Assembly: GCA_028274465.1 (NCBI GenBank)
Contig: CM051455.1
Span: 125,089,462-125,153,461, forward strand
Direction of reading: 5' to 3'
DNA length: 64,000 bases
Source: Plantago ovata
Taxonomy: Eukaryota; Streptophyta; Magnoliopsida; Lamiales; Plantaginaceae
Below, one piece after another: positions 1 to 12,204 of the stretch; the stretch's first letter is position 1, and each line of letters opens with the position of its first letter. The position numbers and the translations under genes were made by a program. The notes below the pieces were generated by a model. The model was not told the DNA's origin and made no database searches. It saw only the letters and a list, made by a program, of their open reading frames with translations.

Positions 1-273
1 TCTCTTTCTGGTACTTTTCTTTTCCCCCTTAGACATGGATTGCAACATCGAAGTGATGTGCAGAGAATAGAACTCGTTGCAATTTTCAGCAAGAGTACTT
101 AAGCTGTTATATTTCATGATGATTTGTTGCTGATCAGAAGTCATTTTTGACAACTCTTTTTGAATACTCATCATGTTTTCTTCATGTCTTTTCTCTGTTG
201 CGGTCTTATCATCCATGAAAGTTCGAGCCTTCACTAGAGCGGTCTTTGCTAGCTTGAGAGCTTGACTTACATC
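1..273 (-). pseudogene. Sirevirus extra 3' ORF, distal fragment
   Basis: Read on the minus strand, 273 to 1 continues the ORF that is cut at 20251. With one copy of the target duplication GATGT removed, the frame runs from 20252 straight into this fragment. The predicted peptide is charged and heptad-like (contains KTALVKARTFMDDKTATEKR), consistent with coiled coil. No catalytic motif is visible. It continues beyond the window edge, so the true C-terminus is not seen. Function unknown; in Sireviruses this position is held by an envelope-like or other accessory ORF. Confidence 0.7.
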
Positions 274-1445
274 TGATGTAACGGGAATTGTCGGTTCCAA
301 TTAATCAAATAAATTTGTATTTAGCCAAAGGCAATTCACAACTACAACTAATTTAAGAATATAAAACAGAAGACGATTTAGCAAAGGTTTTTCTTAACAG
401 ATAATGGAGATTGGTGATAGTATGGTCATTCAAAGCATAACGGGTTAATAATCATGCATAAATTCCTCGGTCTTGCATGGAGATCTTTGATCAATAAATT
501 GTCCAGTTGTAATTATTCAACACTACGAAGATATAGATTTAGATAGATCGTAAGATCAATGAATTGTCCAATTGTGCTCAATAATTATCCAACAATACGA
601 AGATAGATATTTAGATAGATCAAAGAAATAAAGCAATAACATAGAGTATAATGTGCGATATAGCCATTAGCATAATTATCAACCCTTCGCTAAGAAATCA
701 CATACTATCACCAACGAGAAGTTTAGCTACTCATAGTTGTCATGCAATCAACAGAAATCATACCACGAATGAATGAAAACATGATGAAAGATATATAAAA
801 ATAAGTAGAAAAACTGTAAGATACAATGTTACCGAAGGTTGTCAGTCTCCGAAGAATCGTGATCTTACAAGCTCCAAACTGCTAAGAAAAAGTATCTCCT
901 AAGCTAAGAACCCCCAGAACAGGCTCTGGGGAATTCCTACCTAAAACTACAGAGAAAGCTGAGAGAAAAGGTCTGGAAAAGTATGAAAAACGGAGAAAAA
1001 CTGAGCAACTATATATAGGCTACGAATTGTGTGGGGCGAAGGGCCACACACACTGGGCGATTCGCCCCACATCCCGGGCGACTCGCCCGGGAGTAATTTT
1101 TTGCCCAGAACGCGTTTTCGACGCGTTTTTGGATTTCTTCCCCCTTTCGGACTCGGTTTCTGACTTCTAGTGACGTTCTAGCCTCCAGATTTGACCCCTA
1201 GACTTCAAATCCTATCCGGAATCTTTCAGATACTCCAATTAGGCTTCTAGAACACCAATTCTTTGTCTACTTCAATATAATTGCCCGGAAAACCTCGTTT
1301 TTCAACCAAAACCTGTAAAATAAAAACTAAAGGGAAACGTGACACTATTCTAATAAAATGCGCTAAAATATAGCTAAATTAACATAGAGGATAGCTAAAA
1401 TAGGTGAAAAAGACTCAAATGAAAGTGTAAAATACACATTCATCA
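274..1445 (-). repeat. 3' LTR of Athila-like B element
   Basis: Begins TGATGTAACGGG and ends TTCATCA on the plus strand. It matches 18996-20250 except for a loss of about 86 bases after the ACAACTACAAC motif near 349. A TATA box (CTATATATAG, 1009-1018) lies next to a GGGCGA-type palindrome cluster at 1026-1095, which is upstream of the TATA box on the minus strand. The polypurine tract abuts the right end, making this the 3' LTR of a minus-strand element. Confidence 0.9.
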
Positions 1446-1458
1446 AACTCCCCAAACC
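1446..1458 (-). other. Polypurine tract of Athila-like B element
   Basis: On the minus strand GGTTTGGGGAGTT lies directly before the LTR start TGATGAATG. The same tract precedes the LTRs at 27254, 43753, 53911 (minus) and 57226, as expected for the plus-strand DNA primer. Confidence 0.85.
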
Positions 1459-2241
1459 GAACCTTTGCTTGTCCTCAAGCAACTAAGCTAGACTCTAATG
1501 CAAAAAACAATGCAACACACAAAATGGGGTCTCATGCCAAATGAAATGAACTAATCTACTGAATCTATCAAAAAACATATGAACAAGAACCATATAAATC
1601 AAAACATAAATATTGGTTGAAGAATGCCTCGAGTGACTCATACACACTCACATAAGCACTTATGTCAAGACAAGATAGTCTCTCGTAACATTCTCTACCT
1701 GGACCTAGTCAGTGACGACGTAATGAAACATGTTAAGATACGAATGATTGTCCCGTGCCTATGAAACTGAGGACTTACTGCTGTTCACCAAGTTAAGACT
1801 TTTCCTCAAATAGGTCGAACCAATACTGGCTCTCATCAAACGAAGGAGGGTTCCCTATAAAAGATAACACTCCCCTATTCTACCCATATCTCAAGTGAAG
1901 TCTTAAGCTATTCACCACTTCCTGAATGGCAGGACGAGGGTGGTCTAGAACAGATGACACTCAAAAACAAAAGAAAAGATAGAAAATTACAACACGATTA
2001 CGAACATTACAAGAATTGGAAAATGAGACACAACACTTTTCTAAACTGCTTTTTGGCTTTCTTTTTTTGGACCCTTCTTTGCTTTTTTGGGGTCTTTTCT
2101 CTTTTTTTCTTTTTTTTCTTTTCCAGTTTCTTTTTTTTCTTTTTTCCTGGAATTTTTCTTTTTCTCTTTCTTTTTTTTCGATTTTTTTAGCCAGCAGTAG
2201 CACAACGAAAAGAGAAACAAAAATGACAAACGACTTCCCCA

Positions 2242-2263
2242 AACCTGTTCGAAAGAATAGGTT
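2242..2263 (-). repeat. Conserved hairpin, sense-proximal copy
   Basis: AACCTGTTC-N4-GAATAGGTT: nine-base arms with one change against the consensus AACCTATTC. Partner of the hairpin at 2358-2379; the same pair occurs in every Athila-like element here. Confidence 0.75.
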
Positions 2264-2357
2264 GGAGTACAAAATTTACGAAAAAAGGAAAAATAAACTC
2301 ATAACACATAATTGAAAAACGAAAAACATGTCTAATGATGGTGCAACCCCCTCCCCA

Positions 2358-2379
2358 AACCTATTCGAAAGAATAGGTT
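2358..2379 (-). repeat. Conserved hairpin, second copy
   Basis: Perfect nine-base arms AACCTATTC and GAATAGGTT around a four-base loop. It sits next to a run of G on the sense strand (CCCCCTCCCC on the plus strand). Confidence 0.8.
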
Positions 2380-2991
2380 GCAAACAAAGGACCACACAAC
2401 CTCACACTACCTCCTTCCTAGGCATTTAGCAATCTCAAAGCATGTGAAGACTTGTTGCCTCTTAGGTACATAATTACTCGGGAAAACAACCATAAGACTC
2501 TAACATGCATCATCCTATTATAAAGGCCTTCGTGAACCGCAGTAGAGAAAACACCACTAAGTGATGTCGAGACTACCAAGCTTAACTAAGTGCAATACAT
2601 AAATGTGACAAGCCAAGCGAGAAAAACCTCAAACCAATTCATAGAGATGAAGCATATGATTAATGGCATAATTAGTTGATCTACCCAATAAAAAAATTCA
2701 AAAAATTTGGCAATAAACTCCATATAAAACATGCAAGACTATCCTAGGATGAATGTAGTGAATGCAACCTAAAAAACTAAGAAAGCAGTAAACGTGCAAA
2801 TGTAAATGCAAACGAAAAACAAGATATCAATCAACACAAAGCCAAACAATACTTAACATCGCGGTTCACATCCCATCCCCCTTACGATACTTTAGCTAGT
2901 CCCTAGCAAAAGAGAATGAGTAATAAGAAGTGATACTAGATGCTACCGAACGGTTTGGCCTCGGTTGGCTGAGAGTGGACATGTGAAAAGA

Positions 2992-3426
2992 CTAGTCATC
3001 GGGATTGTAATCCCCATAATAGTCCCTCCACATGTCAGACAGGAGATCATTGGACCGCTGTAGAGCCTCCTGTTGCTGCTGAATGAGCTGTTGTTGCTCC
3101 CACCTTTCTTTCCTATCCTCACGGCGATGCTCCTCGAATATCTCCCAATCGCGGTTGCGCTGGGCAATGTGCCCGTCGAGGTCTTGTCGCAATCCTTGGA
3201 CAGAAGTGGTCAAGGCTGCAGAACGAGCATCAACTCTATTGAAACGGTCGTCGAGGTAGGCCCGGAATTCAGAGAAGTCAATACCTCTAGACCCCTGTGG
3301 TGCTCGAGGCGGTGCATGTGGTGCTCTATGGACAAAAGGGATATCCGGGATAGGGGCTTGGCCATCATCAGCTTCCATAGCATCCTCATAATCATTCTCA
3401 TTATCTGAATCGCTCGGCTGGAAGGC
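2992..3426 (-). pseudogene. ORF2 of Athila-like B element, C-terminal part
   Basis: Distal part of the second ORF of the 274-20250 element; the proximal part is at 14614-15524. The copia insertion falls between them and the frame is restored once one target duplication is removed. The peptide is acidic and proline-rich at first (contains PIPDIPFVHRAPH), then charged and glutamine-rich with a likely coiled coil (contains RFNRVDARSAALTTSVQGL), ending in a stop at 2992. No catalytic motif seen. Related in position to Athila ORF1/envelope-like accessory proteins; function not known. Confidence 0.72.
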
Positions 3427-5530
3427 TGTAAGAAAATACGGTCAGAGTTACCCCTAGGTACGCAGCGGAATTTCAAAAATTTTCTTAACATGCAGGTTAA
3501 TTGATTATGTATATGCTGTATATATTTAAACACGTCAATTAGAAGACTAACCTTACTTCCAAAGCAGTTTCCAAGTCTTCGTAATAAACCGGTGTATCTT
3601 CTCCTTCGTCGAAGTCGAAGATATCTGCAATACTTTGATTATCTGCAAGACAATAAAAGTTAGTTTCCAGCTCGTAGAACCTCAACCTTGGTATCCACGG
3701 ATGAACAACCTATCAGAAAGAATGCTAGGATATTCTTTGTGTGACCAAGAAGATGGGGTAGCGGTTTTCCTCCGGCAAGGTGGCGCGCGCGTGTGGCTTA
3801 TAGAGGAGGGGAGAGCTTTTTTTTCTTTTTTTTCTCTAAGAAAACTGGGTAGAATAATTCTCTAAGAATTGATTGTTCAGAATCATGAAAAATCTCTCAA
3901 ATAGTCTACTATATATAGTAGTCAATAGAAGCCTAAAGCATAAGCAATTAGACTTCGTAAACGAATAAGAATCTAATTCTTATCGCACTAGGAAACCAAT
4001 ATCAAGTCTAGATTCATTCCCAATCAAATTAAAACTCAATCAGGAAAATCTAACTTATCCCTTGGACTTCTAATAGAGGAAGTAGTCGAACTCCTTCCCC
4101 TATCCAGCTTGTGCGCGCGCGCGCGCCTGTCCTACGGGAGATAGGTGGGTCCCAATTTTGGGACCCACTTATAGTTCTAAGGCAATTCAAACTCCAAGTA
4201 GATTTTGCCCATGTGCATATGTTAATTCTAAATTAACATATCCTTTCAAATCAAACCTCTATTATATTTCGAAAATATAATCTTTAATTGTATTTACATA
4301 AAATACAATTAATTAGTCAATTCAATTAATAATTCCAAATCATTAATTGAGCCACTAAATATTATAATTAATTCCAAATTAATTATAATCCATCAATCAC
4401 AATTAATTCCAAATTAATTGCGATCCATCTTCAAGGATATTCGGATAAGCTGAATCACCACATAGTGTGACCCATAGGGCCTCATTGTATTAAGCAAGTC
4501 CTAGACTAGGCAAAATGGATTCCTAGACGGTTCCATTTGCAATATTAATACATGAGGACGTTTGAGAGGTTTCTCAAAGCAAACCCCTTCGTTGCGAAGC
4601 CTGTTGCGCTCAACGCGGCGATGGTAACGTCACTTCATCTGACTTGCTCGAATGTATCTAGGATCGATGATGTGTCTATCCCAATAATACATCCACGGGC
4701 GTCTTCAATGAGTTGCATGGTGAATCCAATATCTATTATGACCATCATAATAATATTGATACGCTGGCCAGCGGTTTTACCAATCACAACTATGAACGAC
4801 TATGAGCAGTGCTCTCCTGTGCTACACTTGAGAGATGAATCCTTCACAGAATCACTTATCATCCCCATTTGTATGTAGCCATAATCCTGGATCGTGTCTC
4901 AGGTCAACTGCTTATTCAGAGCTGACATCGACGGGTCCACCAAGGATATGGGGCAACAAATGTGATGATAAAGTCCTGTAAGTCCAAAGGACGACTGGCA
5001 TCACTTCGACAACTTACCGGTTCTCATAGACACTTCAGTGTAGAGTATACATCGATGGGAGTGTCCGGTGGGTACTTCCATTGTTCGGTAATCGCCCATC
5101 GAACAACTATGCGCAGTTATGGGAACGTTTCTTGATTGTCCAACAATCTGTTCCGTGGCCGTGGGATCGGCTCACACTTGCTCCAACAAGTATAACCTCC
5201 ACGCATACTAGTCTCATCTGGTTCATTCAGACCCCTACATCCGAGATGAACCTCGACTAGGGAGAGTTTGGGATAGAAGATAACTCACATAGCTCCCACT
5301 ATCTGTGTGATCGGTCATCTATCCGAGGGGACATGTTTAATATTAATACTGACAGAAATAGAGATATGACATGCTGCATGCCTGGTGTAATATAAATATG
5401 AAAGCGATACTCAATAGTAAAACGACAAACATATATCATATTACGTTGACCTGTGTAATAGTACATATATGCCCTATATAAGGGCTCCATGCCCTTAATA
5501 AGGACTGTCTCTAGGACATATACACTATCA
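3427..5530 (-). repeat. 3' LTR of copia element
   Basis: Starts TGTAAGAAAATACGG and ends ACACTATCA; paired with 12511-14613. Contains CTATATATAG (3909-3918) inside a larger palindrome, CTACTATATATAGTAG, and a CG-dinucleotide run near 4112-4126 that is longer than in the other LTR. The plus-strand 108-codon frame at 4552-4878 is antisense to the element and is not regarded as a gene. Confidence 0.92.
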
Positions 5531-5540
5531 ATCTCCCACT
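5531..5540 (-). other. Polypurine tract of copia element
   Basis: AGTGGGAGAT on the minus strand, directly before the 3' LTR start TGATAGTG. Position and composition fit the plus-strand primer. Confidence 0.75.
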
Positions 5541-5670
5541 TGGACTAGAGCCAGTCACCTTTATGCCTAATACTCAGATTAGCATAATGTCTTAAGTGGA
5601 CTTCCACTGATAAGACTTTGGTGAAAGGATCTGCCACGTTGTACGTGGTAGAGACACGTCCTATACTAAC

Positions 5671-6316
5671 TTATCTTCTATCAATAATCTCACGTATAAC
5701 GTGATACTTTCTAAGTACATGTTTGTTCTTGTTTGTAGATCTAGGCTCCTTAGCTTGAGCGACGGCGCCCGTATTGTCACAATAAATCGTTATTGGACTA
5801 GGAGCCGGAACAACCCTCAATTCCTTCAAGAACTCTGAAATCCAGATAGCTTCTTTCGAAGCTTCTGATCCAGCAATGTACTCGGCTTCTGTGGATGAGT
5901 CAGCATTCGTGGCTTGCTTAAAACTCTTCCAACAGATAGCTCCTCCGTTCAATTTGAATATGTATCCTGTCTGTGACTCAAAGTCATCAGGATCTGATTC
6001 AAATCCAGCGTCGACATAACCATACATCTTTAATTCTGGTTCTCCACCAAACACCAACAACATCTCTTTAGTCCGTCGAAGGTACTTAAGAATGTTCTTT
6101 ACAGTAGTCCAGTGAGGTACTCCTGGATTCTGTTGGTGTCGACAAGTGACACTAAGCGCATATGCCACATCGGGCCTTGTGCAATTCATTGCATACATTA
6201 TAGACCCTACTGTCGAAGCATAGGGCACACGACTCATTGCATTTCTGACTTCATCAGTTTTAGGACCATCCTTAACTGATAATTCAATCCCATGCCTAGC
6301 TGGGAGAAAGCCTCTC
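5671..6316 (-). pseudogene. pol: Copia RT C-terminus and RNase H
   Basis: Minus-strand reading frame open from 6316 to the stop at 5671. It begins with the RT-to-RNase H connection (RGFLPARHG), then the usual copia motifs VGSIMYAMNCTRPD, YVDAGF (normally YxDADW/F), DSSTEAEYIA and the CDN motif. It ends with KHVLRKYHVIREIIDRR, somewhat short of full-length copia RNase H. The N-terminal side continues at 7600 beyond the solo LTR; with one CTCTC duplication removed the frame is continuous. Degrades the RNA strand during reverse transcription in living relatives. Confidence 0.85.
6312..6316. other. Target duplication CTCTC (left)
   Basis: CTCTC here and at 7595-7599 flanks the solo LTR exactly; removing one copy restores the copia frame. 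Confidence 0.9.
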
Positions 6317-7594
6317 TGATGAACGCGCTGGTGGCGTGTTCCAACGCGAACGAATCAAATAAATTTGTTATTTAGCCAAAGGCAATTCACAACTACAACG
6401 AAAACCGTAGTGTAGCAGTAGAATGACCTCGAGTGTCGTTCTCTAAGGACTATAACTAGCTTTATCTATTTAACTAATGAATATAAAACAGCAGACGGTA
6501 TAGCAAAGGTTTTTCTAACAGATAATGGAGATTGGTGATAGTATGATCCTTCAAAGCATAACGGGTCAATAATCATGCATAAATTCCTCGGTCTTGCATG
6601 GAGATCTTTGATCAATCGAATGTCCTGTTGTAGTTGTTAAACACTACGAAGATAAAGATACTGAAAAGTCAATCACTATTGTCCTATTGTGTTCCGTAAT
6701 TATTCAACACTACGAAGATATAGATATGCATAGGTCGACGAGGGTCCAATTGTGCATAATAATTAATCAACATACGAGGATTTAGGCTGAGCCTGATCAA
6801 CGAAATAAAGCAATGACACGGAGTATAATGCGCGATATAGCCATTAGCATGATTATCTTCCCTTCGCTAAGAATTCACATACTACCACCAACGATAAGTT
6901 TAGCTACTCATAGTTGTCATGCAATCAACAGAAATCATAGAAGAAAACATGTTGAAAGATATATAAAAATAAGTAGAATAAACCGTGAGATACAATGTTA
7001 CCGAAGGTTGTCAGTCTCCGAAGAATCGCGATCTTACAAGCTCCAAACTGCTATGAAAAAGTGTCTCCTAAGCTACGAACCCCCAGAACAGGCTCTGGGA
7101 AGTTCCTACCTAAAACTACAGAGAAAGGTGAGAGAATAGGTCTGGAAAAGTATGAATTTCGGAGAAAAACTGAGCAACTATATATAGGCTTCGAAATAGT
7201 GTGGGGCGATTCGCCCCACACACCGGGCGATTCGCCCGGGAGTAAATTTTGCGGAATTCCGCGTTTTCGACGCGTTTTTGAATTTCTTCCCCTTTTCGGA
7301 CTCGGTTTCTGACTTCTAGTCGCCTTCTAACCTCCAGATTCGACCCCTAGACTCCAAATCCTATCCGGAAACCTTCAGATACTCCAAATAGGCTTCTGGA
7401 GCACCAATTCCTTGTCAACTTCAATATAATTGCCCGGAAATCCTCGTTTTTCAACCAAAACCTGTAAAATAAAATCTAAAGGGAAACGTGACACTATTCT
7501 AATAAAATGCACTAAAATATAGCTAAATTAACATAGAGGATAGCTAAAATAGGTGAAAAAGACTCAAATGAAAGTGTAAAATACACATTCATCA
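6317..7594 (-). repeat. Solo LTR, Athila-like subfamily B
   Basis: 1278-base LTR, TGATGAACGCG to TTCATCA, flanked by CTCTC on both sides with no internal element sequence. This is the signature of LTR-LTR recombination that removed a full element. TATA CTATATATAG at 7188-7197 with a GGGCGA palindrome pair at 7202-7243. It is the youngest layer of the left stack, being inside the copia inside the Athila-like inside the Sirevirus. Confidence 0.93.
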
Positions 7595-7599
7595 CTCTC

Positions 7600-8744
7600 T
7601 TTGAGTCGTCCATCTTATAACGCTTCAGTATTTTGTCGATGTAGGTGGACTGTGTCAATCCTAACATCCTCTTGGATCTATCTCTATAGATCTTGATCCC
7701 TAGGATGTAGTTCGCTTCACCCAAGTCCTTCATTGAGAAGGTACTTGATAACCAAACTTTAGTCTCTTCTAGCATAGAGACATTGTTTCCCATGATCAAA
7801 ATGTCATCAACATAGATGATCATGAAAACGACTCCCTTGTCGCTGTGCCTAGTGTAGACACAGGGATCTTCCTTGCTTCTGATGAAGTCAAACGATTTGA
7901 CAGCTTCATCAAAGCGGATATTCCAGCTCCTAGACACTTGCTTTAGCCCATAGATGGATCTTTGTAATTTGCATACAACAGTTGGCTTGGTTTTACTAAT
8001 AAAACCTTCCGGCTGTACCATATAGACCTCTTCCTCAAGGTTGCCATTGAGGAAGGCAGTCTTTACATCCATCTGCCATATCTCATAATCATAGCAGGCA
8101 GCTATTGCAAGTAGAATTCGAATGAACTTCAATTTTGCTACCAGTGAAAAGGTTTCATCGTAATCGATGTCATACCTTTGCGTTTAGCCTTTCGCCACAA
8201 GTCTAGCCTTGTGCGTTTGTACCTTGCCATCGGCATCTGTCTTTCGTTTAAAGACCCATTTGCACCCAATAGGTCTAACCCCTTGGGGCAAGTCTACCAA
8301 GTTCCAAACTTGGTTCAGGTACATGGAGTCCATTTCCAATTCCATGGCCTCTTGCCATTTGTCTGAGTCAATATCAATTATTGCCTCTTTGTAGGTCTCG
8401 GGATCTTCCCGATCTAATAAGCCGACATCAAGTTCACTGATGTCTTCTATCATAAAGCTTTGCTTCTGAGGTCCTCTTAGGATCCTCTTCGACCTACGGA
8501 GCTCGACTGGTTCTGGTGCTTTTCTTTTCTGGCTTCGTGTAACACGAACATTATCAGTGGGCACTGATGCAGCTGGTCGCGCCCCGCGACCCTGTTCCCT
8601 TGCGGGAGGCTGCTCTTGTGCAATTTGTTGCACAGGTTGGTTGACAACGGGTTCTATTGGTGTGGTTTCAACTGTTGATCTAATCACAGGACTCCCACTG
8701 ACTATGACATGCCTAGCAAGTGTCATATCATTACCCTTGTCTGC
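7600..8744 (-). pseudogene. pol: Copia reverse transcriptase
   Basis: Minus-strand RT. The N-terminal side (8726-8184) carries the copia stretch WQEAMELEMDSMYLNQVW and KARLVAKG; after an in-frame stop where GYTQ is expected (near 8180) it continues with QMDVKTAFLNG, EEVYMVQPEGF, SIYGLKQ and the catalytic IYVDDILI. The last residues before the solo LTR are ILKRYKMDDSKR, which join RGFLPARHG on the far side. The stop and the insertion inactivate it. Copia lineage not resolved. Confidence 0.88.
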
Positions 8745-9654
8745 TTAAAAAGCTCCCACTGAACTTGAGTCCAAATCAGAAGATTTAAAGAACTCATGTT
8801 CGCGCGTGTCAAAGTCTTGAATTTCTTCAAGTTTTATCATGTCATCTAACCTCTCTTCTTCGAGGTGTTCTGGTTCTAAAAACTTGACGTTTCTAGATAC
8901 TATCACCTTGTGATCTTCTGCATGATAGAATTCATAGCCTCTCGTCTAACGAGGATAGCCTATGAAATTTACTTTGACACCCTTGGCATCTAACTTATCA
9001 GTGAGCATCAGTTTGACTATCGCAGGACAGCCCCAAGGTCTAAGATAGCCCAGTTAGGGCTTCTTTCCCTTCCATAACTCATAAGGAGTTTTCTCCACTG
9101 ATTTAGATGGTACACGGTTCAGAATGTAGATTGCAGTTTGTAGTGCATATCCCCATAGATATTTTGGAAGAGTCGAGAATCCAATCATTGATCTCACCAT
9201 GTCTAACTGGGTTTGATTCCTTCTCTCAGACACACCATTCAACAGTGGTGTTCCAGGAGGAGTTCATTGTGATTGAATTCCATTTTCTCAAGTAGTCGAT
9301 AAATTCTTCACTAAGGTATTCACCTCCTCGATTTGATCGAAGAGTGACTATCCTTAGGTTCAATTCATTCTCGACCTCATTCCTAAACTCCTTGAATTTC
9401 CCAAAGGTCTCGGATTTATTCTTCATAAGATAAATATATCCATACCTTGAGAAATCGTCAGTAAAGGTAAGGAAGTAAGGATAACCCCCACGCGCATGGA
9501 CTTTAAAAGGTCCACATACATCGGTATGTATGAGCTCTAAGCAGCGAGTGGCACGAACAACTTGTCCAACAAAAGGTTTGTTCGTCATCTTACCCTTTAC
9601 ACATGATTCGCATGTACCATATGATTCAAAATCAAATGGTTCTAAGTAGTCCAA
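8745..9654 (-). pseudogene. pol: Copia integrase
   Basis: The distal half of the zinc-binding region (CESC) is followed by the catalytic core: ELIHTDVCGPF (first Asp), TFTDDFSRYGYIYL (second Asp region) and RGGEYLSEEF, then [19 protein letters not shown], matching copia integrase. A frameshift near 9240-9290 and stops near 9053, 8948 and 8745 break it. A close copy of the core is at 63488-64000; there the codon before LDYLEPF is AAG, here it is TAG, showing the ancestral reading. Confidence 0.87.
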
Positions 9655-10998
9655 CTACCTTTGTCTTTTAATCCGTGTTTCATTGATATGGCCTAACCAG
9701 CAATGCCATAGATAAGATGGATTATTCTTCCTACTTGAAGACGGTTGTTTGTTATGTATTTGAAATAAAGGTAGACTACTTTGCAAAATATATAAACCAT
9801 TCACTAAGCGAGCTTTTCCATAATACTGGTCATTTAATGAAAAATGATAAGTATTATTACCAAATCGAAAGGAAAAACCCAAATTGTTCAACAATGGAAT
9901 GGAAATAATATTTCTGACAATGGATGGAACAAAATAAACGTTATCAAGTTCCAAACATAGTCCTGATGGTAAATCTATCTTGCAGCGTCCAACGTGTTTG
10001 GCTTCAACTGGATTGTTGTTCCCAACATGCAAGTCGATTTCACCTTGCTTGACTAGCTTGTGTTCAATGGCCCCTTGCACATTATTATAAATGTGCGAGC
10101 CACAGGCTGTATCTAATACCCAACCATTGGAGTCAAAAGTAGTCATGTTCATTTCAATAACAAACATACCTGAGCTAGAAGCCGGTGGCTTCTTAGCTTG
10201 ATCTGCCCTTAACTTAGGGCAATCTTTCTTCCAATGTCCTTTCTGCTTACAGAAAAGACATTCATCTGTGCGTACCGTTCCGCTTTTCTTGAACTTCCTT
10301 TTCTGGTTCAGACGCTTAGGCTTATCACTCGAAGTGTTAGCCTTGGCTCCCGACTTTCCCTTACCCTTAGCACCTTTATTTCTCGGGTTTGGGTTAGACG
10401 GTTGCCCAACAAACATGATCGACTTTCCTTCTTAGGAAGAGTTTGATCATATGTCTTCAGCAGATTATGGAGTTCGGGCAGTGTTACGTCCTTCGCATTC
10501 ATGGTGGTTAACAATGAACTGAATACGAACTCGGCAATGATTGAAGGACAAAGATCACCATGATCTTATTCTCATCTTAAAAACATGTTCAGACATGTTC
10601 CCTCCTTCATTGAGCTTGCATCCGTGTATCTATTTGATCAAATCAAGTTCAACACTTTTGGCTGTCGTCTTAAAGAGCGACTCAAGATGCTTCAGCATCT
10701 CATACGGCAACATGCTATCATGTTGCCTCTGCAGCTCATTGCTCATTGCCGCCAGCATAATACACTGCGCGGATCTAGCATCCTCATGATGCTTATCAGA
10801 TTTTGCCTTGTTGGCTTGATTCCAAATCAGCAACTTGATAGGCAGTCTGATTCTCGGGACACATGGGATTAGCCTCGTCCAAGACGTACTCAATCCTTTC
10901 GTACTCAGCACCAAACATATATTCCTGATCCAATCTAGGAAGTTTGGCCCGGTCAAAATTTGCTTCTCTAAGACAGCACGGAGCGAGATACTCGCCAT
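9655..10998 (-). pseudogene. gag: Copia Gag and protease
   Basis: The chosen start is ATG at 10998 (MASISLRAVLEKQ), followed by ILTGPNFLDWIRN, typical of plant copia Gag. Reading shifts frame around 10500-10630 and again near 10400. A CCHC zinc knuckle CLFCKQKGHWKKDC (near 10260) and the protease motif VLDTACGSHI (near 10110) follow. The HHCC start of integrase (LWHCWLGHINETR) is at the end. Gag packages RNA; the aspartic protease cuts the polyprotein. Two frameshifts and a terminal stop make it a relic. Confidence 0.85.
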
Positions 10999-11559
10999 TT
11001 CGGTTTTCCAGGAGAAATAATATAGAACGAAAATAATAAATCAACTATTGAAATATTATTTCTAAATACACAGTCAACATAACTAAACAACAAGGTCCTT
11101 TAGCTGTTTAGCTCCCACTATTTTCACATATGCTTGCCCCCAAAACAAACATACGGGTAATGTCCAACAAGTTACCGTAGTGGCCAAGATCCAAATCCAT
11201 ACTATACTATACTCCAACGGGGGCTGGTCGCACAACATAATATGACCGGTAGGACTATCCAATTGCGTCACGCAACTCTTGGTTGTTAAATCTAATTTAA
11301 CACGATGCTCTACATATTGTACCTATCGAGGTCGCTAGATACAATATGCAGTAAGTCATAACCATAGGCTTACTCTAATTTGACGATCACTGCAAGTCTG
11401 TAAGACGAGGTCGCCAATACAGGAAAACGCAATGAAAGTTCAGAATTAAAGCACCCTATGGAAAGCATCTCAGAAATACATACATATATATATTTCTGTA
11501 CTTATATTGGTTGGGGCTTGTTGCTTGATGGTTGTTATCAGTCATCTACAAACAAATAA

Positions 11560-11726
11560 GGGTGCCGCCTACCCATCATGCATGAGCGGTCTACACGTAA
11601 TGGATGCCGCCTATCCATTCTAGTTCTAAACGCGGTCAAGCACATAATGGGTGCCGCCTACCCATACATAAAATATGCGGTCCGACATATAAGAGGGCGC
11701 CGCCTACCCTCGCATGCATAGCGGTC
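11560..11726 (-). repeat. Four tandem hairpin units with invariant loop
   Basis: Plus-strand heptamer GCCGCCT occurs at 11564, 11606, 11653 and 11699 (spacing 42, 47, 46), each time between complementary arms that differ: GGGT/ACCC, AATGGAT/ATCCATT, ATGGGT/ACCCAT, GAGGG/CCCTC. Each unit also carries GCGGTC at 11586, 11632, 11677 and 11721. In the sense RNA the loop is AGGCGGC and the linker GACCGC. GCGG in the loop can pair with CCGC in the linker, so each unit could form a small pseudoknot. Arms vary in a pairing-preserving way while loops do not. Confidence 0.8.
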
Positions 11727-12204
11727 GAACGGAAAGTAAAATGCTTGGTATTTAAACATGCATTGTCAAACAATAGCATATCGAACAAACAAAATAAGTA
11801 GTAGCCTATGTGGATGCCAAATGACTTCATAATTTCATTATGAAAATTATAATCCCATACTTATAATCTCTATGAAATAATTGAAAATTTGGACTAGATT
11901 GAAAATTCGAAAATTCTATTGACCAAGTAGCAATTTTCAAAAACCCGAAGGACTTAATTGCAATTTTTGAAACCTTGGAGGTGTTAAATCTAAAATTCAA
12001 AAGTAGAAGGACTAATTTGCAATAAACAATAAATTGATAAATTACAAATAAGCCCTCTAACTTTATCCTAATTAAATTTAGCCCCTCTAGTTAAAAACAA
12101 TTACAACTAAATCATATTTATATTCCACATATAAAATTCAATCCTCAAAATTTTCAAAATTCGATTTTGGGTACAACCCGAAAAATATATATATATTAAA
12201 ATAT

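Larger units (their letters stand above)
1459..2991 (-). other. 3' noncoding region of Athila-like B element
   Basis: No credible gene. The segment is shared with 25637-27253, 42199-43752, 53925-55123 and 55900-57225. It contains a pyrimidine-rich block on the plus strand (about 2050-2190, purine-rich in the sense strand), whose lysine- or phenylalanine-rich reading frames are low-complexity artefacts. Two short hairpins flank that block. Conservation of this noncoding part between subfamilies suggests a cis-acting role, which is inference. Confidence 0.75.

Noticed and set aside
1954..2315. Overlapping phenylalanine- and lysine-rich reading frames on both strands
   Set aside because: Produced by the pyrimidine/purine tract of the Athila-like tail; the same artefact recurs at 26461-26643, 42832-43291, 54413-54771 and 56272-56739.
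4552..4878. 108-codon plus-strand frame inside the copia LTR, repeated at 13635-13961
   Set aside because: Identical length in both places only because the LTRs are copies; antisense to the element and without recognisable domain.
11560..11726. CRISPR-like array (regular spaced repeats)
   Set aside because: Repeat unit is short and hairpin arms vary; location is a plant copia leader. No cas genes and eukaryotic context.
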